From positions 1 through 64,000 of the forward strand of contig CAIZFE010000015.1 in assembly GCA_903932145.1 (NCBI GenBank): 64,000 bases of DNA, given 5' to 3'. Each line of letters opens with the position of its first letter. Position 1 is the first letter of the stretch. Below the pieces are notes generated by a model. It saw only the letters and a list, made by a program, of their open reading frames with translations, had not been told where the DNA came from and searched no databases. This DNA comes from an uncultured Rhodopila sp. Lineage in GTDB: Bacteria; Pseudomonadota; Alphaproteobacteria; Acetobacterales; Acetobacteraceae. A program made the position numbers and the translations under genes. Positions 61,291-64,000 of this stretch are shown in pieces.

Positions 61291-62496
61291 ATGAACGAAA
61301 TCCCCATCAACGCCCCGAATTTGTGGCGCCTGGACACGCCGGGACACTCCGGTTGGGACCGCACCGCGCACGCCGGCGACCCGAAAAAATACTTCATGGT
61401 GTCCACCGACAGCCATGCCAACGAACCGCCCGACCTGTGGGAAAAGCGGATTGATCCGAAATATCGCGAACGTGTTCCCCGCATCATCACCGACGACCAG
61501 GGCGTGCAGTGGCGGTATTGCGAAGGCTACCGGCCCGACCGCGTGCGGGTCATGAGCTTTGAGGGCGAGGACTGGGTGCGTTCGAAAGCCGGCGCCGATG
61601 TGGCTGATCGCATTCGCGACAACCGCGCCGATGGCGTCGATGTGGAAATCATTTTCCCTAACAAGGGACTGGCGATGTGGGCCACGCCCGATCCGGTGTT
61701 CGCCAACGCCCAGTGCCGGGTGTGGAACGATTGGGCGTGGGAGCAGTTCGGGCCGCATCCCGATGCGATGCTGCCGGTGGCCTCGATCGCGACGGGCGAT
61801 CTGGACGGTTCCATGAAAGAGATCGAACGCGTCGCGAAGCTGGGTTTCCGCGCGCTGTCACTGCCGTGCAAGCCGATCTGGGGCGGGCATGACGTCGATC
61901 ACGTCAACTACAACCTGCCGCATTTCGATCCGATGTGGCGGCTGATCGAGGAAGCCGGTTTGCCGATGACGTTCCATGTCTCGACCGGACGCGACCCGCG
62001 GGCGTCACGTGGCAACGGCGGGGCGGTGGTGAATTATGTGACGCACTCCCTGGCGCCGACGATCGAACCGGTGGCGAATCTGTGTGCGTCCGGCGTGCTG
62101 GAGAAATTCCCCGGCCTGCGGTTCGCGACGATCGAGGCGGGGATCGGCTGGGTGGCGTGGCTGCTGACCGCGATGGATGAGGCGTATCGGAAACACCACA
62201 TGTGGGTTCGGCCGAAGTTGCAGGGATTGCCTAGCGATTACTTCAAGGCGCACGGGCTGGCGACGTTCCAGGAAGACCCGGTTGGCTTGTTCCTGATGGA
62301 ACGATTCGGGTTGGAGGATAACTTCGCCTGGGCGAACGATTATCCGCATCATGAAGGAACGTGGCCGCACTCGGCTGAAGCGATTGAACGGACGATGCCG
62401 GAGTTGAACGATATTCAGCGTGCGAAGGTGCTTGGGTTGAATGCGGCACGCTTCTTTAAGATCGATGTGCCGAAGCAACAGCAAGTCGCGGCGTGA
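61291..62496 (+). CDS. Amidohydrolase family 2 protein
   Basis: A 401-residue TIM-barrel hydrolase. MVSTDSHANEPPDLWEKR carries the first metal-ligand region, FHVSTG the middle histidine, and FAWANDYPHHEGTWPHS the late aspartate/histidine region. This group includes 2-amino-3-carboxymuconate-6-semialdehyde decarboxylase-like and lactonase-like enzymes. AAGGGAACG precedes ATG at 61291. An SDR gene follows 183 bases later after a repeat element; both could act on one aromatic or dicarboxylic substrate. Confidence 0.83.
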   Translation: MNEIPINAPNLWRLDTPGHSGWDRTAHAGDPKKYFMVSTDSHANEPPDLWEKRIDPKYRERVPRIITDDQGVQWRYCEGYRPDRVRVMSFEGEDWVRSKAGADVADRIRDNRADGVDVEIIFPNKGLAMWATPDPVFANAQCRVWNDWAWEQFGPHPDAMLPVASIATGDLDGSMKEIERVAKLGFRALSLPCKPIWGGHDVDHVNYNLPHFDPMWRLIEEAGLPMTFHVSTGRDPRASRGNGGAVVNYVTHSLAPTIEPVANLCASGVLEKFPGLRFATIEAGIGWVAWLLTAMDEAYRKHHMWVRPKLQGLPSDYFKAHGLATFQEDPVGLFLMERFGLEDNFAWANDYPHHEGTWPHSAEAIERTMPELNDIQRAKVLGLNAARFFKIDVPKQQQVAA

Positions 62497-62529
62497 GGTG
62501 ACACGGGCGCCTCGATGGGGCGCCGTTTT

Positions 62530-62630
62530 CCTCCCCCCATCGATAGGGGGCGGCTTGTCCGAGCCACCTGTTGCGGCACTTTGCTGCGAAAGTTGGTCCG
62601 GACAAGCCGGGATATGACGGCGGGGGGATT
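62530..62630. repeat. REP-like inverted doublet f
   Basis: CGGCTTGTCC (62551-62560) and GGACAAGCCG (62600-62609) are perfect inverted arms, extended outward by CCCCCC/GGGGGG runs and imperfect pairing. The arrangement, two inverted family units with a spacer, is like a REPIN. It lies between the amidohydrolase and SDR genes. Confidence 0.7.
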
Positions 62631-62679
62631 TGCATCCGCGGCAGGGCGGTGGACGGCAAACTAACTGAGGGAACGTTTC

Positions 62680-63474
62680 ATGGCTGATCGTGCTGACTAT
62701 TTAGGGCTGGCCGGCAAAGTGTGCGCTGTCACCGGTGCCGGCGGCGGCATCGGTCGCGCCGTGGCTTTGGCGATGGCGGAGGTGGGCGCCCGGTTGGTGT
62801 TGTTGGACCGCGACGCCGACACATGCGCTGAAACCGCTGCGGCTCTGGCGGAGATCGGGGTGACGGCGCCATGCATCGCCTGCGATGTCTCCGATTCGGC
62901 CAGCGTGACGGCTGCGGCGAAGACGGCGGGTCCGTGCGACGTGCTGGTGAACAATGCCGGATTGCTGCGTCCCGGACCGATTGCGACCCTGGCGCTGGAG
63001 GAATGGAACCGGCTGTTGTCGGTGAACCTGACTGGCTACTTCTTGTGTGCCCAGGCGTTCGGTGCGGCGATGTTGGAGCGTGGTAGCGGGGCGATCGTCC
63101 ATATTGCCTCCATCGCATCGCGGTTTCCGCAGGGATTCAGCGGCGCGTATAGCGTCAGCAAGGCCGGCGTGGTGATGCTGTCGCAACAACTGGCGTTGGA
63201 GTGGGGGCCGTCGGGCATCCGCAGCAATGTTGTCAGTCCCGGGCTGGTGCGCACGCCGATGAGCGAAACGTTCTATCAGGCGCCCGGCGTGGCGGAGCGG
63301 CGTGCGGCGGCGGTGCCGGTCGGACGGGTGGCCGTGCCGAAAGACATTGCCGACGTGGTCGTATTTCTGGCAAGTGCGCGCGCCGGTTATGTGAATGGCG
63401 AGGACATCTGCACCGATGGCGGTTTTGGGCGTACGTTGATGAGTTTGGTGCCTCGGCCGGGATTCGAGAAATAG
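62680..63474 (+). CDS. Short-chain dehydrogenase/reductase
   Basis: A 264-residue classical SDR. TGAGGGIGRAVALAM, LLDRDADT, LVNNAGLLRPG, and catalytic YSVSKAG; the C-terminus is YVNGEDICTDGGFGRT. AGGGAACG precedes ATG at 62680. Substrate unknown. Its stop is followed after a single base by the end of the convergent MFS gene. Confidence 0.88.
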   Translation: MADRADYLGLAGKVCAVTGAGGGIGRAVALAMAEVGARLVLLDRDADTCAETAAALAEIGVTAPCIACDVSDSASVTAAAKTAGPCDVLVNNAGLLRPGPIATLALEEWNRLLSVNLTGYFLCAQAFGAAMLERGSGAIVHIASIASRFPQGFSGAYSVSKAGVVMLSQQLALEWGPSGIRSNVVSPGLVRTPMSETFYQAPGVAERRAAAVPVGRVAVPKDIADVVVFLASARAGYVNGEDICTDGGFGRTLMSLVPRPGFEK

Positions 63475-63475
63475 A

Positions 63476-64000
63476 TCATTCACGGACTCGTTCCAGTTTG
63501 CCGACAACGAAGATGTAGGAGCAGACACCGAGCGCCTCGATGACGGCGATGAAGACCAGCGGCAATCGGAAGTCCCCGGCGCGCAGCAGGAAGCCGACCA
63601 CGATGGGCGACAAGATCCCGGCGAGGCCGCCCATGAAGTTGAAGACCGAACTGGTCAGGCCGATCAGTCGTTCCGGCGCCGTGGCGGATACCAGAGACCA
63701 ATGGATCGATGCGACGCCGTTGCAGAAGAACGCGAAGGTCAGGAAAGCGATAATCATCGGTTCGGACTCGACGTAGTTGGCGCCGACGATGCTGGTGGAG
63801 CAGATCAGGCCGCCGATGATGGGTGCTTTACGGGCGAACGTCAGGCTGAAGCCGCGGCGCACCAACAGGTCGGAGATAGCGCCGGAACACAGGACTCCCG
63901 CGAAGACCGCCAGGAACGGCAGTGAAACGTAGAAGCCAGCCTTGATGAAGGTGAAATGGCGGTAGGTGACCAGGTAGGTGGGAAACCAGGAGCGGAAGAA
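63476..64000 (-). CDS. MFS transporter, C-terminal part (partial)
   Basis: The frame is open from the stop at 63476 to the window edge; 45 extra in-frame codons precede the TTG at 63865, so the start lies outside the window. About 174 residues are visible with roughly five helices: FPTYLVTYRHF, KAGFYVSLPFLAVFAGVLCSGAISDLL, FMGGLAGILSPIVVGFLL. The GAISDLLVRRGFSLTFARK loop is motif-A-like. Style fits anion:cation symporters (hexuronate/glucarate type). Convergent with the SDR gene. Confidence 0.8.
   Translation of the reverse strand, partial: FFRSWFPTYLVTYRHFTFIKAGFYVSLPFLAVFAGVLCSGAISDLLVRRGFSLTFARKAPIIGGLICSTSIVGANYVESEPMIIAFLTFAFFCNGVASIHWSLVSATAPERLIGLTSSVFNFMGGLAGILSPIVVGFLLRAGDFRLPLVFIAVIEALGVCSYIFVVGKLERVRE

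Overview
The window looks like a chromosomal segment from a GC-rich alphaproteobacterium. The closest style is Rhodospirillales/Acetobacteraceae. This is inferred from a Ros/MucR zinc-finger regulator, a folP-glmM-thiD cluster, a PrkA/YeaH/SpoVR stress operon, tripartite tricarboxylate (TctABC) transport, several solute-binding proteins with twin-arginine-like leaders, and dispersed palindromic repeats of the CGTCATGGC...GGCTTGTCC type. No rRNA, tRNA, CRISPR array, prophage or complete insertion sequence was found. A 50-base gene start at the left edge may belong to a transposase, and the right edge cuts an MFS transporter gene.

Layout. 1-1.2 kb: partial gene, long spacer, MucR-type regulator with terminator. 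1.3-3.7 kb: polysaccharide deacetylase and amidase, divergent. 3.7-6.9 kb: folP-glmM-thiD on the minus strand. 6.9-12.8 kb: a long leader with a small ORF behind a textbook Shine-Dalgarno, then prkA-yeaH-like-spoVR-like. 12.8-19.8 kb: ketopantoate reductase-like gene, RND efflux adaptor and pump, then an MFS transporter with an elaborate leader. 19.8-23.6 kb: livHMGF importer without its binding protein. 23.8-28.4 kb: maleylacetoacetate isomerase-like GST, GH26 glycosidase, Kef-type antiporter coupled to a 2-hydroxyacid dehydrogenase. 28.9-29.6 kb: a small ribbon-helix-helix protein plus membrane protein with an operator-like promoter. 29.8-35 kb: MGMT and a PhyH/serine hydrolase/HpaI aldolase/FAD oxidase set. 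35.1-41.8 kb: FAH-family hydrolase, TctC, ModA-like protein, TctB, TctA, amidohydrolase and metallo-beta-lactamase-fold hydrolase, a catabolic uptake cluster. 42-43.4 kb: a structured leader and nhaA. 43.3-49.9 kb: small oxidoreductases, RidA, two sulfurtransferases, VOC protein, GST. 49.9-55.8 kb: cysteine synthase followed by a tauABCD-like set and a second binding protein, probably organosulfur uptake. 55.9-58.7 kb: branched-chain-type binding protein, DUF35 protein and a thiolase-fold enzyme without the usual nucleophilic cysteine. 59-64 kb: orphan response regulator, classical thiolase, amidohydrolase, SDR, partial MFS.

The most unusual signals are non-coding: a palindromic repeat family confined to intergenic spacers, including a 171-bp inverted repeat; a folded leader next to nhaA; a leader with a 17-codon ORF and nested hairpins in front of an MFS gene; and a small ORF with a perfect ten-base Shine-Dalgarno ahead of prkA. 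Among proteins, the ribbon-helix-helix/membrane-protein pair and the cysteine-less thiolase with DUF35 partner deserve attention. All function calls come from reading motifs, without database searches; start sites were chosen from ribosome binding sites and family lengths.
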